Positions 11,720 to 22,769 of a stretch of 64,000 bases of DNA are shown here, in pieces. The stretch is from positions 402,001 to 466,000 of the forward strand of contig JAUTXW010003391.1 in assembly GCA_030620095.1 (NCBI GenBank), written 5' to 3'. The first letter of the stretch is position 1. Each line of letters starts with the position of its first letter. This DNA is from Kuschelorhynchus macadamiae. Lineage: Eukaryota; Arthropoda; Insecta; Coleoptera; Curculionidae. The translations under genes were made by a program, and so were the position numbers. The notes below the pieces were generated by a model, which was given only the letters and a program-made list of their open reading frames with translations, was not told where the DNA came from and did not search any database.

Positions 11720-12180
11720 TATATGGACGATACTAAAACATCAAAAAGGTTTCACGGAATCCAAATTTTGTTTAATTTTTGCCATGTTCTATTGCACACA
11801 AATTAGATGTGTTATAGAGATAAGCTGGTAAAATTTGGTATGAATCCAATATGGACGAACAAAATGGAGGTCTATTAAAATGTTTGAAAAAGAAGATACA
11901 AAAATTCGATGAATTGGCTTTGCCCAGAACTTATGAATTCTTCCTTTTATCAAAGGAATAATTTACAGATTGGTTTTTACCCAATTAATTTCCATCTTAA
12001 TGAATCGGTCCATTTATTGAGGGAATAAAAGCCAACATAATCTGCATATGTACTGTACATATTATTAAACAACTGCCTGCTTCACTTTCCCTAAAAAAAG
12101 GAGGGATTGGTAATTAGGGAAATTCTGTGTAAAGCCAATTTACCGATATTTTTTAAGAAAAATCTCCAGTAGAGGGCGAA
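11720..12180. other. No gene seen; one relic of the 130-bp repeat
   Basis: About 11760-11930 resembles the units at 8935-9300 (ATATGGACGAACAAAATGGAGG). The rest is featureless AT-rich DNA. Confidence 0.5.
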
Positions 12181-12181
12181 A

Positions 12182-14448
12182 TAATAATAATAATAATAGA
12201 TGTTTTTTATTTTTTTTTTACAAAACATTATACAAATATATACACTTAAACTAAAAGAAAAAAAAATACCAGAAAGCGAGGCGCAGTCTAGCCGAGAAGG
12301 CTATTCTACTGAACCTGGCTCGCTGATTATGTGAAAAAAATTCTTTATACTAGGGAAAAGAAATTGTAGTAAATTGAAAAATAATTTAGAAAAAAGTGGT
12401 AGTAAATAAAGTTGGGAGCCTCTCCTATACCTGCCCACAAGGAAAACACGAAATCCAAAAAAAATATGAACGGTTGAGAAAGTTATATTTGAGCGTTAAC
12501 AAGATATGTTTTGTATTGAAATATAAATTTATTTTTACTTAAGTCTAGTTTTCCATTAAAAAACTACCTAAATGTAGGGATCTACGGTTATCCATTTTTA
12601 ACCGGTTTAGTTCATTAAAAGTATAAGAAATATGATCGAATTTTCTAAGACCGAAGATAAGCCTTGAATATGTGTTTTGTACGTTCTGAATCCGATTTTT
12701 ATCTGACGCGTCTAGACAAAGGCCGTATACAAAATCACAATAATTAAAGTTTGACAAAACTAGTGAATCACAAAGCATCTAGCGTAAAGATAAGCTCAGA
12801 ATATGGCGGCTATTATATAATATCTGCAAGGATAAATATGATTTTTTAATTAATATTTTAATATATTCTCTAAATCGTAATTCCGTATCTAATACAATAC
12901 CCAAATTACGTGCAGAGGTGACCACAGGAAGCCTGACATTATTAACATTCATACTTTGTTCTAAAAAGTCTCTTGATCTAAAAATAATTCTCTCAATATA
13001 TTTAAATCTTCGTTTATTAAATTTGATGTGTTTAGAAAGTCCAGATGATTAAAATGGTAGTAAATTTCCGTATCGTCGGCGTCCGAAGTATAACTGATAA
13101 ATAAAAGAGGGCCAAGGATTGAACCCTGCGGCACGCCTGACAAGATTTCAATCTGCTCTGAATAAGTGCCGTTACAAAGTATTTTTGATATCTATTCGAG
13201 AAGTATGATTTTATTAACTCAACTGATGCTTCTTGGACTCCAAAATATTTAAATTTTGAGAATAAAAGCTCATGGTTTATGGTATTAAAAGCTTTTGAAA
13301 AATCGAAAAGAACCAATGCAGTATTTAGTTGTTTATCAGCAGCAGCCATATCATCTGTTATACTAACTAACGCCACAGAAGTACTAAAATCTTCTCGAAA
13401 ACCACACTGGCTATCCCGAATAATATTATTAAGAGTACAATATTGATATAATTGATTGTATAAAATCTTTTCAAAAATTTTAGAAAGAAGTGATAAAATG
13501 CTAATAATTCTAAGATCGATAAAAGGTGTTGGATTCTTTGTTTTAGGTAATGACTTACCTATTGAAATTTTCTATTGATCAGGAAAATAATTAACTTCAA
13601 TGCAGCAATTAATTATATGGGTTATATATTTATCTATGAAAGGACTGCAATATTTTAGCATATTAACCTTTATTCCGTCTACACCAGAAGCCTCAGTATG
13701 TATATCATAAATTATTCTGTGATCCTCTGCAAAATCAGTCATTTTAAACGAATAATTTAGTTGATTATTAAAAATATTTCTTTTATAAAAATCAATTTTA
13801 GTAGTACAATCAGAGACTTTTTGTAGAAATCCACCAAAATAATTATTAATTTTATTTGGCTCCGACAGATTATTAGGAATGCTAAAATTTTTTCTGGTCC
13901 ACAAATTAAATGATTTTAAAGAATTCTACATTTTCTTTTTCTCTGCGGAAATAGTATTGAAATACTGTTTTTTCTCACGACTCACTGCTAAAACAGTGAA
14001 ATTTCTCAAACGTTTATAATGTTCCCAAACATCAGCTGTCCTGGTACGCTTAAATTCTTCTAAGGCTCGATCCCTTTGCTTCATAAAAATTTTAAAATTT
14101 GAGGTGAGCCAAGGAGTCTTAGGTTTTATAATTCGAGCCGTTTTAAACGGAGCATGTTTATCAAAAATGCAATAAATATAGTTATAAAATAGTGCTATTT
14201 TGTTATCTATACTCTGTTCATAAAAAATATTATTCCACTGTAGTAAATTAAGAACTTGAAAAAATAAGTTAGGTAATGATTTTGGGTTGTTTGTGGGATT
14301 TACTAATATTTAGACTACAATAAACAAAACGATGATCTGAGAGATTTTCCATAGGAATACCTCCAAATTCATTAATTAAAGACTCATCATTTATAAATAT
14401 TGGATCTAACAGTGTAGAGCTTGTTTTAGATAATATTCTGGTAGGTTA
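12182..14448 (-). pseudogene. 5'-truncated LINE (endonuclease-RT), decayed
   Basis: Read on the minus strand, the element begins in the endonuclease (NLSDHRFVYC near 14345-14322) and continues through PKTPWLTSNFKIFMKQRDR (near 14120-14080) and a linker (13904-13572, with EASGVDGIKVNMLK). The reverse transcriptase follows: LVLFDFSKAFNTINHELL, and after a frameshift SGVPQGSILGPLLF with a damaged active-site block near 13080 (YTSDADDTEIY). The last part is a C-terminal frame at 12778-12545. The 3' tail is a short (ATA)n at 12182-12198. Several stops and frame changes make it dead. It belongs to the APE-type LINEs; I cannot fix the clade. Confidence 0.85.
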
Positions 14449-14700
14449 TCTATTTATTTTATTTTATTTTATTTTACAAAATAAACGGATAAACCATTTT
14501 ACAATATCAAATTCAATAATAAACACTAAATGAACAATGTACAAACAATGAGCATATCTCAAAAATATACAATAAATCTACCTTCTATTAAGCAACAATT
14601 TTTTAATGGCGCTCTTGAAACCAGGCAGCGTGCAATTGAAGAATTATAATTTTCAAAGAGGGTTATCAAAGGGTTATTTAAGGTATCACCCTATATTATC
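14449..14700 (-). repeat. 3' end of a second LINE copy with (TTTTA)n tail
   Basis: TTATTTTATTTTATTTTATT at 14451-14475, read on the minus strand as an (AATAA)n tail, follows AT-rich sequence at 14476-14660 without an open frame. It abuts the 5' break of the LINE at 12182-14448. I infer a strongly 5'-truncated LINE 3' UTR. Confidence 0.45.
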
Positions 14701-14899
14701 TGTTTTTGTTTCGGCTGGATACGAATATGTTAAATTCAATCTAATGATTATTAAATGAGAGAAAGCAAGTCAATAAATCCACAATAATTTGTAGCAAAAC
14801 CACGCCCGCAAAAAACCAACACTCTACCTGTTTGCATAATAATTTTACGAAGGCACTCTATAGATCGAATTTTATTATTTAGAAATTAATATTTTATAT

Positions 14900-15835
14900 A
14901 CAGTGTGTTAACAGTAAAATAATCCATTCATATTTCTATTATTTCTCGGTACCCTCCAATTGTCCCTTCGTGCCACCATAACTCAAAAAATATCCGATGA
15001 AATTTTTGTAAAAAACCCTCAGGTTTTTTACAAAAATAAGTTAAGGGGATGCTAGGTCATCACATAAAAAAGAAGTTTGACCTTAACCGTTTTTCAATAT
15101 AATTTGTGCATGGCTTTTTCCGTCATTTTCGTGATTATAATATTTTTAACATGTGTCACCTTGAAAACAATGTCTACTTTTCCTATTTAGCGAGTTATCA
15201 TTTTTTTACAAGAGTTGTAGTGACCTTTTGATACAAAAATTAAAGTTTTAAAAATGTGACCGAGCCAGTTCTTCTTCTGTACCCTTCGGACCTGTAACGG
15301 TCGCAATCCAAATTTTTTGACTGAAAACTCGCATAAGCAGAAAATTATGAACATGAACAAATCTTTTCACATGTATGCAAACGTAATGAAAAAAAAACTT
15401 TTAATATAACAAAAACTACGTAGGTAAGAAACCCAAAATCAATTTCGGGGCGCCTATGTCTTGAAGTGCTTTATCATCTTACTACTGACAAAAGAATAAC
15501 CGGAGACGTTTCTACTTAGACTCTTCGGAGCTTATGTTTTTAATTTATAAAATTTGCAAGGAGAAAGGCATTCAGAACTTCTGAGAAAATGAGTAAATTT
15601 TATTACAGTAAAGTTAACAAAAAATATAAATCTTTTAGTAAATAACGCCGTGCCGAACGCTAGAATATGACTTCAACAAGATGATGCGATTCTATATTAC
15701 ACACGAAAAGTTCGGAAATATTTCGACCAAACGTTTTTAGGGAGATGTGTAGATAAAAGGGATACACTTGATTGGCCAGCTCAGACTCCCGATGTGAGCT
15801 CCCTGGATTATTTTTGTGGGTACATTTGAAACCAT
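14900..15835 (+). pseudogene. Tc1/mariner-type (DD41D-like) transposase relic
   Basis: Only the segment 15650-15830 is readable. It gives LQQDDAILYYTRKVRKYF, then LDWPAQTPDVSSLDYF. These correspond to the second catalytic Asp block (usual QHDGAPPHY) and third-acid block (usual WPARSPDLxPLDFFLWG) of the transposase read more fully at 47633-48700. The His/Gly residues of the HDG motif are gone. The preceding 0.7 kb is non-coding and may hold its left end (AT-rich, with CAGTGTGTTAACAG at 14901). Confidence 0.6.
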
Positions 15836-15870
15836 AAGAATCATAAGATTCGATATTTTCTTTCTGTTAT

Positions 15871-16062
15871 TTATTTCGTCAAAATTGGGTTTATTTCAAC
15901 ATTCTTTGTTTCTATTTTTTCAGCACTACGTTTTAAATATTCCATGGAAGTTATACTAATTAAGATATCCAAAGCCTTATCTGCAAAAGTAGATATACAG
16001 AAATATAATATGATTCCTGTTAATATAAGAGCTATTGGAAGAACTAAAGTATTTAACTTCAT
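15871..16062 (-). CDS. Small hydrophobic ORF, unknown function
   Basis: A complete 63-codon frame starts at a true ATG (16062) and ends in TAA. The N-terminus is a hydrophobic segment of about 20 residues (residues 3-25, MKLNTLVLPIALILTGIILY) that could be a signal anchor or signal peptide, followed by a polar tail rich in Lys/Glu. No family is recognised. It could be a short membrane protein, the first exon of a longer gene, or chance. It sits next to a transposase relic on the other strand. Confidence 0.35.
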   Translation of the reverse strand: MKLNTLVLPIALILTGIILYFCISTFADKALDILISITSMEYLKRSAEKIETKNVEINPILTK

Positions 16063-16074
16063 TTAAAAAAAACT

Positions 16075-16609
16075 TATTTAAGGATTCGAATATTGATGTT
16101 TATTTTAAAAAAATTTAAATATGTACTATGAGTATTTATGACCATATAATTCCGTATTAAGTAATTTAAAGCATTTATATTATAAGCTATATGTTTTATA
16201 TCAGGGCGACGTTAAAATACACTATATTATAACCACTCGTCATGTCCGTTATCGTTGTTTAACACTTAGGTGCAACAAAAAATTCAACATGTGTTTTTAT
16301 ATGAATAAACAAATATATATATTCGGGATGAGAGACGTCCAGACCCTCTCTTGGCTGCCTGCCTATTGTCTAGTTCAATTTCCCATGACCCAGCCTTCCC
16401 ATAAAAACACAAGTAAAGTTAATAAGTAAAGTTTAATGTTGCCATAGAGAAGTAACTATTATTAATGCCCTAAGGTACTGACAAAAAAACCCTATCTCAA
16501 ATTTTAGTTTTCCTGTTTTCGACAATGATGTAGCAATTAGTGAATTGCAACAAATGTTCGGACTTACTGCAACTGCTAAATATGAAGTTTTTCAGCTTTA
16601 AGGTTCAGT
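16075..16609. other. No gene seen
   Basis: AT-rich non-coding DNA. No open frame with recognisable content and no repeat structure beyond short A/T runs. Confidence 0.5.
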
Positions 16610-16674
16610 CAGTGGCCCTTTTAGGGGGGTGAGGTGTCCCTCCCCCCGCGAACGATAATCCGAATACGCCACTA
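16610..16674. repeat. Short CAGTGGC...GCCACT element
   Basis: A 65-bp GC-rich block with complementary ends (CAGTGGC and CGCCACT) encloses a G-run and C-run. The same design recurs at 51561-51616. It looks like a minute remnant of a transposon with CAGTGGCG ends, a motif also seen at 21498, 22760 and 28602. Confidence 0.45.
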
Positions 16675-17889
16675 TGTCGCGTCTAAATTAAATAGATTAA
16701 ATAAAACTGTTAGTTACTGCAAGGTCGGGCAATTCAAATCACAAGTTTTCTTCTTACATTGAACTACCAACGAAGGGACATAAACCAAAACATATTTCAT
16801 CTAAATAATGTTAGAGATTTACTACACATCTGTTTTATAGTGATCCATTCCTATAATAAAATGGTAACTTGAATATTGCGTTTCTGACACTTTGACATCG
16901 ATAAAAACCTCTCAAGCTCAAATCGTTGCAGAGAAACATAACATATTGTTACCATCAAATTTAATGCTTTCAAACGCTTTTTGTCAGTAATTTATTGCTA
17001 CTTCTTAGTATCTATTCATGCGTGTATTTGACTAGCTAAAAATCACTCGATATTTTTTTTTTAAGACCGGATAAACGTTTTAGCAATTTAAACTCGAACA
17101 AATGGTACTACTAAATTTCTAAACAATCTGGTTTTTATAAAAAAATATAAAAATTAACATTTATCCGATAAAAAAATGCCCTTGTGCTTTTACGTATTAT
17201 AAAATTTGTCATGTACTTCAAATATACAGTGTTAATCCAGTTTCAGTAAAAAAAAATACAAACTAAATAAATAAAAAAAATTTATTTGAACAATAAAAAA
17301 TGTATTAACAACTTCTCATTAAATACTTACTTAACAGTTGTTTCATTTTTGGAAAAAAAAATGCTATATTTCTTTAAATAAGGGTATCAAAATACTTCAT
17401 ACTCTAATGCAGGATAACAAATTAAAAAAAAAGATTCCGATTTAATATCGAATTGAGAATAAACTAAAATAACGTCTTAGAATAAATATTCTTGTAACAC
17501 TGATGAAAATGTGTAAAAACGTCAATACAATCAACAGCAACCCTTTTTCACAAGTTGTCATACGTCGATAACTCGTGTAGGTAATTTTCATTAAGCTTAT
17601 TTATGTTAAAACACTTATTGTATAATTGCAATGTACAAAAACAAATAACCTTGATTAGAGGTATTATCTAGAAAAGTAATATGTGTATAAAGTTTCGACT
17701 TGCATTGATCAGTCATAACAATATAGAAACAAAACAATATATATAATCTATTGTTTTTTTTTACATAAAATCTGAGACAAGTTGTTGACGTTCTTTATAA
17801 AACACTTTCTTAGCGTTCAAAATATAAAAAATATATATTACACTTTAAAATTATGAAAAGTAAGAAAATGTATTTTATCATTTTCTTAA
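16675..17889. other. No gene seen
   Basis: AT-rich DNA with A-runs near 17265 and 17350. No open frame, splice-flanked exon or repeat was identified. Confidence 0.5.
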
Positions 17890-17999
17890 CTATTCCCAAG
17901 TCCATTTAGGGAATCTATGTTTAAAAATAACTAGAATACAACAAGTAAATACAAATAAACTAACTGTAATAGGTGAAATTTCATTATACTTAAAGTTAT
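17890..17999 (-). CDS. Candidate last exon of a membrane-protein gene
   Basis: On the minus strand an acceptor-like CCTTCTAAG precedes 17999. From there a frame runs 36 codons to TAG at 17892-17890. It reads EISPITVSLFVFTCCILVIF (a clear membrane-spanning segment) followed by a short polar tail, KHRFPKWTWE. This looks like the C-terminal anchor of a host membrane protein. The polypyrimidine tract is short and I could not find the preceding exon with confidence; a frame at 18422-18162 on the same strand is a possible neighbour. The family is unknown. Confidence 0.4.
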
Positions 18000-18161
18000 C
18001 TTAGAAGGATTTCGGATATTTTTGAGTTTACCACATGCTTAAACACGCTTTTCCAAGTATATTTTTTAGTAAGTATAAATCAAATAATATTGCTCTTAAT
18101 TTTTTAGTATACATCAACATCAATCTAGAAAAACAACTCGAATTATGTGTTGCATAGAACG

Positions 18162-18422
18162 TTATCGGAGATCCGGATGATTTGAAACTAATTTTGTGCT
18201 AACCAAGGTAACTACAACAACAAAACAGAAAGAACGCATGGAATAACATGATTCCAAATTAACACTTAAGCTAGGTTTAAATTGAAAGAAAGGCGCATTC
18301 CATACAAACAGCTTATTCCGTAAATTTAAACAGTGATTAAAGTCATCAAAAATATATTTTGGATTGTTAAAATGTTTAAAGTTTTCGTAGGCATATGCAC
18401 TTAGGGGTGTTATAGGATTCAA
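18162..18422 (-). other. Unassigned coding-like frame
   Basis: 86 codons are open on the minus strand, including AYAYENFKHFNNPKYIFDDF and LFVWNAPFFQFKPSL. Composition is protein-like in the first 60 codons and becomes low-complexity (FVVVVTLV) after an AG-type acceptor signal near 18210. It may be a host exon of the same gene as 17890-17999, or a retroelement piece. No domain is recognised. Confidence 0.3.
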
Positions 18423-18423
18423 G

Positions 18424-18586
<163 letters not shown>

Positions 18587-18589
18587 CTT

Positions 18590-19090
18590 AATTTTCTTGG
18601 TTTAAGAACATTATATTAAAGAAACAAAAAATCAGAAGGTATGTTTTAAAACATATATTTGATGCCTCGGTGACGTTTCGAACATAGTTTTGGTTTTTTT
18701 CAAAGCTAAAATATTTTTTAGCACAATTTCTATATAACAAATAAAAATATTTAAAATTTAAAACTTACCATAGAATGTAAAATTTTCAAATAAATAATAC
18801 TTGTCTGATTTTAATACAGTGAACGTCCCAGTAATTTTAAAATGTAAAATAAATGTTCTAGTATATGTCAGAATATGTGTATTTTGGTGGTATTACTTAT
18901 TTGAAAATTTTGCGTTCTATGGTAAGTCTTAAATTTTAAATACTTTTATTTGTTATATAGAAATTGTGCTAAACAATTTTTCAGGTTTGAAAATTACCAA
19001 AACTATGGTCGAAACGTCATTGAGGCATCACATATATGTTTTAAAAGATACCTTCTGATTTGTTATTTAATATAATGATGTTAAGCCAAA
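18590..19090. mobile_element. Inverted-repeat element with hammerhead-like ends (Penelope-derived)
   Basis: The arms, about 200 bp each (18600-18800 and 18890-19085), are near-perfect inverses, for example AAATCAGAAGGTATGTTTTA with TAAAAGATACCTTCTGATTT. Both arms carry a derived hammerhead end: a TTTGAAAA-type box, a stem, then CGAAACGTC (plus strand 19010-19018, minus strand about 18680-18672). The element is flanked on both sides by (TA)n. It codes for nothing. CGAAACGTC is the usual 3' part of arthropod Penelope terminal repeats. Confidence 0.65.
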
Positions 19091-19135
19091 AAAGTTAAGA
19101 AAAACATATTATTGAAAAAGGGTCAAACAATAGAA

Positions 19136-19138
<3 letters not shown>

Positions 19139-19201
<63 letters not shown>
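19139..19201. repeat. (TA)n tract
   Basis: About 62 bp of TA, right-hand partner of the tract at 18426-18584 around the inverted-repeat element. Confidence 0.98.
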
Positions 19202-19207
<6 letters not shown>

Positions 19208-20177
19208 TCGATTATTTTTTTGACATTTCGCTTTTATTTCTTTTAGTGTAACTCATAACAATTACAATAAGATATTTTCAGGTCAGCTTTCCTTTATGAC
19301 CAGTCAAACATTTAATTATGTTTTTGTAGTAAGCCATAGAAATGACGAAATTATAAGATGATTCTTCCGTCAATGGTTTTCAAAAGTAAGTACCTAAAAA
19401 TCAGTTTATGGATTTTTTAAATTACACCCTAAAGGTTACTCCTTGCCTTTGTTTTACAACATCTCTTCAACTAAATGGGATTCTAAGGTGAATATTTTGT
19501 TAATGGCATTTAAAATTAACCATTCCTGAAAACGTTTTACTTAAGGGAGAACTGCACGCAAAAAGTGAAAAACTAGCAACAAGGTCTAGTCAAGTTTATA
19601 GCAAGATGAAAAGGTACCTACGTATTAGAAAAAACCTCCTGCACGGCCGACCTGAAAAAAATGTGTTATGTATAGGCAATTTCGTTTAAAAATGGGTTCA
19701 GAAGGTTTTACGCGCTGCAGAAATACAAAGACATGGGTACGATTTACCATTTCAAATTTTGCAGTTACGTAGACAAAGGATCAATGCAAGGCGGTAAAGA
19801 GCCATTTTGTGAAAGAAAAATTATATGCGACGGCATTTGCGTCAAAAAGTGGTCGAAAAATGGTCGAAAATGGGTAAATCTACTTCTATATACTAATTCT
19901 AGATTTAATTTTTTCATAAAAAATCACATTTAGCGCCCGACTATACATATTTCCCTATTGAAATCACATTGAAGCTAATACATATCTCTTATAGTTTTAA
20001 CATAATATTGCAGCGGCGGAAGGCTTGCAAAGGATCCATAATACTGCGTGCAGTTCCCCCTTAAGGCTGTGGGCAAAATTCATAATAAAACAATCGTTTG
20101 TATCGAATGAGGTTGATACAGAAACAATATTATATTTTAGGTTAGGATTAGCTAGATCAGTTAATTTTAGTGGAACC
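19202..20177. other. No gene seen
   Basis: A 66-codon plus frame at 19733-19933 (YHFKFCSYVDKGSMQGGKEP) is somewhat protein-like but unrecognised. CTGCACGCAAAAAGTGAAAA near 19551 and GCACTAT/ACTGCGTGCAGTTC near 20043 hint at degenerate inverted repeats. No supported gene. Confidence 0.4.
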
Positions 20178-20335
20178 TGAAGTGGAAGATAGATCAAAAT
20201 ACAAGAGTTCTAACCGCATTACACCACAACTTGTTACGTTCTGGACTCGCGTTTCGCTAACCAAGCTAGTTTATATGATTTGCTGATGATGCTAACTGGG
20301 TTAGCGAAACGCGCGTCCTCTAAAACTGATGTTAT
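20178..20335 (+). repeat. Hammerhead-bearing inverted repeat, copy 2
   Basis: AAGATAGATCAAAATACAAG through CACCACAACTTGTTACGTTC (20184-20241) is the inverse of 1924-1992 in copy 1. The following CGCGTTTCGCTAACCAAGCTA holds half a hammerhead on the minus strand (GAAAC plus part of stem II, but no CTGATGA). A full plus-strand core then follows at 20283-20317. The two copies lie 18 kb apart and define one repeat family. Confidence 0.7.
20279..20321 (+). ncRNA. Hammerhead ribozyme motif, second copy
   Basis: CTGATGA 20283-20289. Stem II is GCTAAC (20291-20296) with GTTAGC (20300-20305). GAAA 20306-20309, minimal stem III ACGC/GCGT, cleavage expected after C20317. Stem I is weaker than in copy 1: apart from the closing G-C pair, the flanks TTTG and CTCT pair poorly. 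Confidence 0.7.
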
Positions 20336-20719
20336 TCAAAAATTCCATTACATTCGAAGAAATGAGGGCCGAAATGTAAGAAATTAATCAAATTATTCAT
20401 ATGTTAACCAAATCCAATCCTAATCCGGCGTATCGATTTTGGACCTTCGCTGTAAATTTATCTCTTTTTAAACACGGATTTTTAACTTCTTTTTGGAAAT
20501 GTGTTGATCTTTTAAAACCAATGACGAATACGATCATTAATTTATAACCTCATAAAGAATTAATGGCTTTCCCACAAAAACCAGTAATATCCTTTTATTC
20601 AATTGCCTCTGTTTCACCCATATAATTTAGACCTGCACCAGACTGCTGGAGACTTTGACCGAAGTCTGGATCGTTGCCACTGGCTTCTAGGTATGGTAGT
20701 AGAAAATCGGCAAATTCTT

Positions 20720-20995
20720 TCAGGTACAGGAGAGATGAGGCTAATTTTTATTAGCAATTTGAAGTGTGACTCTCCATAATATGAATTATTGGTCCAGAAC
20801 TAATCCGCATTGGATGCAAGAAGTCCAGTACCAAGGTCGTTGGTCTGTAAATGTTCGGGTAGCCATTCTAGGACGAATTATCGGGCCTTTGTTTTAGAAA
20901 ACAAAGGCTATCCGAGCATGACATTTATCCAGCTCACTTTGCGGTAAATGTGCGGGGATTCTTAGATACCACCTAGCGTGCTATTTAAAAATTTC
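20720..20995 (+). pseudogene. Tc1/mariner-type (DD41D-like) transposase relic
   Basis: The plus-strand frame near 20785-20895 gives WSRTNPHWMQEVQYQGRWSV then NVRVAILGRIIGPLF. This matches the stretch that follows the first catalytic Asp in the transposase at 47633-48700 (NPHWIRQVDHQNKWSINV, then GGIIGSHVIGPYF). The later conserved blocks are missing or out of frame. No flanking inverted repeats were found. Confidence 0.65.
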
Positions 20996-20999
20996 ATGA

Positions 21000-22118
21000 T
21001 AATGCGTTGTAAATGTTGAAATGTCAAACAGCGCCCTCCAGTTATTACGGCAAAATCGATTCGGGGAAAGCTTATATTCCAGGTGGTTTAGTGATAAGAG
21101 CGAGTTATTGCTATTTTAATAAAAAAACGTTTGGAAGTTGGGGGAACTTCCAAACCACTATATTTTATGAGACAGAGCAAAATACGTTATACAAAAAAAA
21201 ATTAAAATTTTCCAGTGTTACGATGGGAATATTTAAAATCCTCTTTACTTGCATATTTTTGAGAAAAATCCCGTTTTTTGATTGGACATAAAAGTTGGCC
21301 CCCTAGCGGCCATCTTTCGAACTTTTAACTAATTTTCATCGATTTCCTTTAGCCAGTTTACCTATTAGTATTTGTTGTGCCATATTGTATGATTAACGGT
21401 TACAGAGTTATGGCCGGCGCCCATTCTTACTTGACCATCCAAAAAAATCCCCAGAACTTCAAAGTGTACGGCTGAATTAAAATATAATTTAATGACGGTC
21501 AGTGGCGGACAAAATCTAAAACATAGGGAAACAATTGCATGCACGCAAGTAGTTTTTTCGGAAAGCATTTAGCTTCAAACTTTTGAACTTTTGTAGTATT
21601 TTGCCTCCTCAATATTTTTCTAGTACATTTTTTTTCAATATCAATAATTTTTGCAAACGACAGAAAAAAAATCACAAACAAATTAAAAAATTGAATTTCA
21701 AACATGCTGCGAAAATCGTAATTTGCTTAGACCTTTTAAGAACAAACTTCCCAAAATTTGATCCCTGCCATTCTAGATAGGAAGACCGTGAGAGGAACTT
21801 TTTCTGAGAATTTCAAATTAATATTTAATTTTTTCCACAGTCATAGTGTATCAAATGACACTCTGAAAAAAAAAAACTGTTCCAATCCAAACCGTGTTAT
21901 AAATCACTATTAAGTTGACAGTCCTCTTCCATCTAATTGTATCGCTTAGTTAACTTGGTTATAATGAAATTTCACGCATATGTACCTAAGATGTCTTTCA
22001 TTATAACAGTGAGATTCTTATAGACATTTCAACTGTTCAGTTTTCCATTAAATCAGCACTTTCATGAATCCCTGGATTTGTTTCTATTACATAAGAGTAG
22101 CAAGGAAGTTACTATAAC
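21000..22118. other. No gene seen; expected 3' UTR side of the host gene
   Basis: This lies downstream of the host gene stop codon (minus strand). I see no strong minus-strand AATAAA within the first kilobase, so the 3' end of the transcript cannot be placed. Short frames (21013-21291, 21365-21568, 21499-21780) overlap each other and look random. TCAGTGGCGGAC at 21498 is a repeat-end motif. Confidence 0.45.
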
Positions 22119-22200
22119 CTAGTGGTTATAATACAAAGCGCCTGTCATTTTTGTATAAACAGCTTCTTCAAATGTCGTTTCTTCCCTGATCGATTGTGGA
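22119..22200 (-). CDS. Host gene, exon 8 of 8 visible (terminal, TAG stop)
   Basis: The acceptor region TTTTGGTTTTCAGATCGCAG offers two AGs. Using the second (exon starts 22200) completes the split codon from the preceding exon and gives SPQSIREETTFEEAVYTKM, then TGALYYNH and TAG at 22121-22119. Using the first AG (22207) would need a different donor in exon 7. The 26 coding residues are acidic then hydrophobic. The codon-like composition and phase fit make a real terminal exon likely. Function unknown. Confidence 0.7.
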
Positions 22201-22216
22201 CTGCGATCTGAAAACC

Positions 22217-22320
22217 AAAACTAAATTTATTTATTTATTTAGGACATCATAATTACAAATGTTACCTGCGTCAATAAAACATGTAATAAACAAATTTAAT
22301 AAAGTTGTTCTTAGTTTAAA
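22217..22320 (-). repeat. LINE 3' tail, (ATTT)n
   Basis: ATTTATTTATTTATTTAGGA at 22225-22244, followed by an AT-rich segment without coding sequence, resembles the tail and 3' UTR of a strongly 5'-truncated LINE inserted on the minus strand, immediately upstream of the last host exon. Confidence 0.4.
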
Positions 22321-22769
22321 GTCTATTACTTGCTAGTTTTAATAAAGCCAAGTAGTTAAAAAAAACATTAAAAAACCTATGACTAAAATATAAATTTGTC
22401 ACTTTAACACATATGCAACACATTAAAATCTAATAAAATAATACTTTGAAAAATCTGACCTCTACAGTATTTGGTTTTGGTGAGCTACCCAAACAATAAA
22501 AATAACACCTCTAAATTGACATTTTGTAATAAAATTGCAGTTTTTTAAAGACGGGGTAGATTTCTTCCCGAAAGGTCAGTAAAACTAGGTCTTTTTTATT
22601 TTCATTCCTCATTGCGGACCCAGATCTCCAGAATTGCTTTAATTACAGAGGTGAGATATCTTCAAACATTTGAATATGATAACGAGTTTAAAAGTAAACT
22701 AACTTGTTGAACATCGCGTGACATGTCATTTTTAGTGAAAATTCAAAATATCGCGATTCAGTGGCGGAC

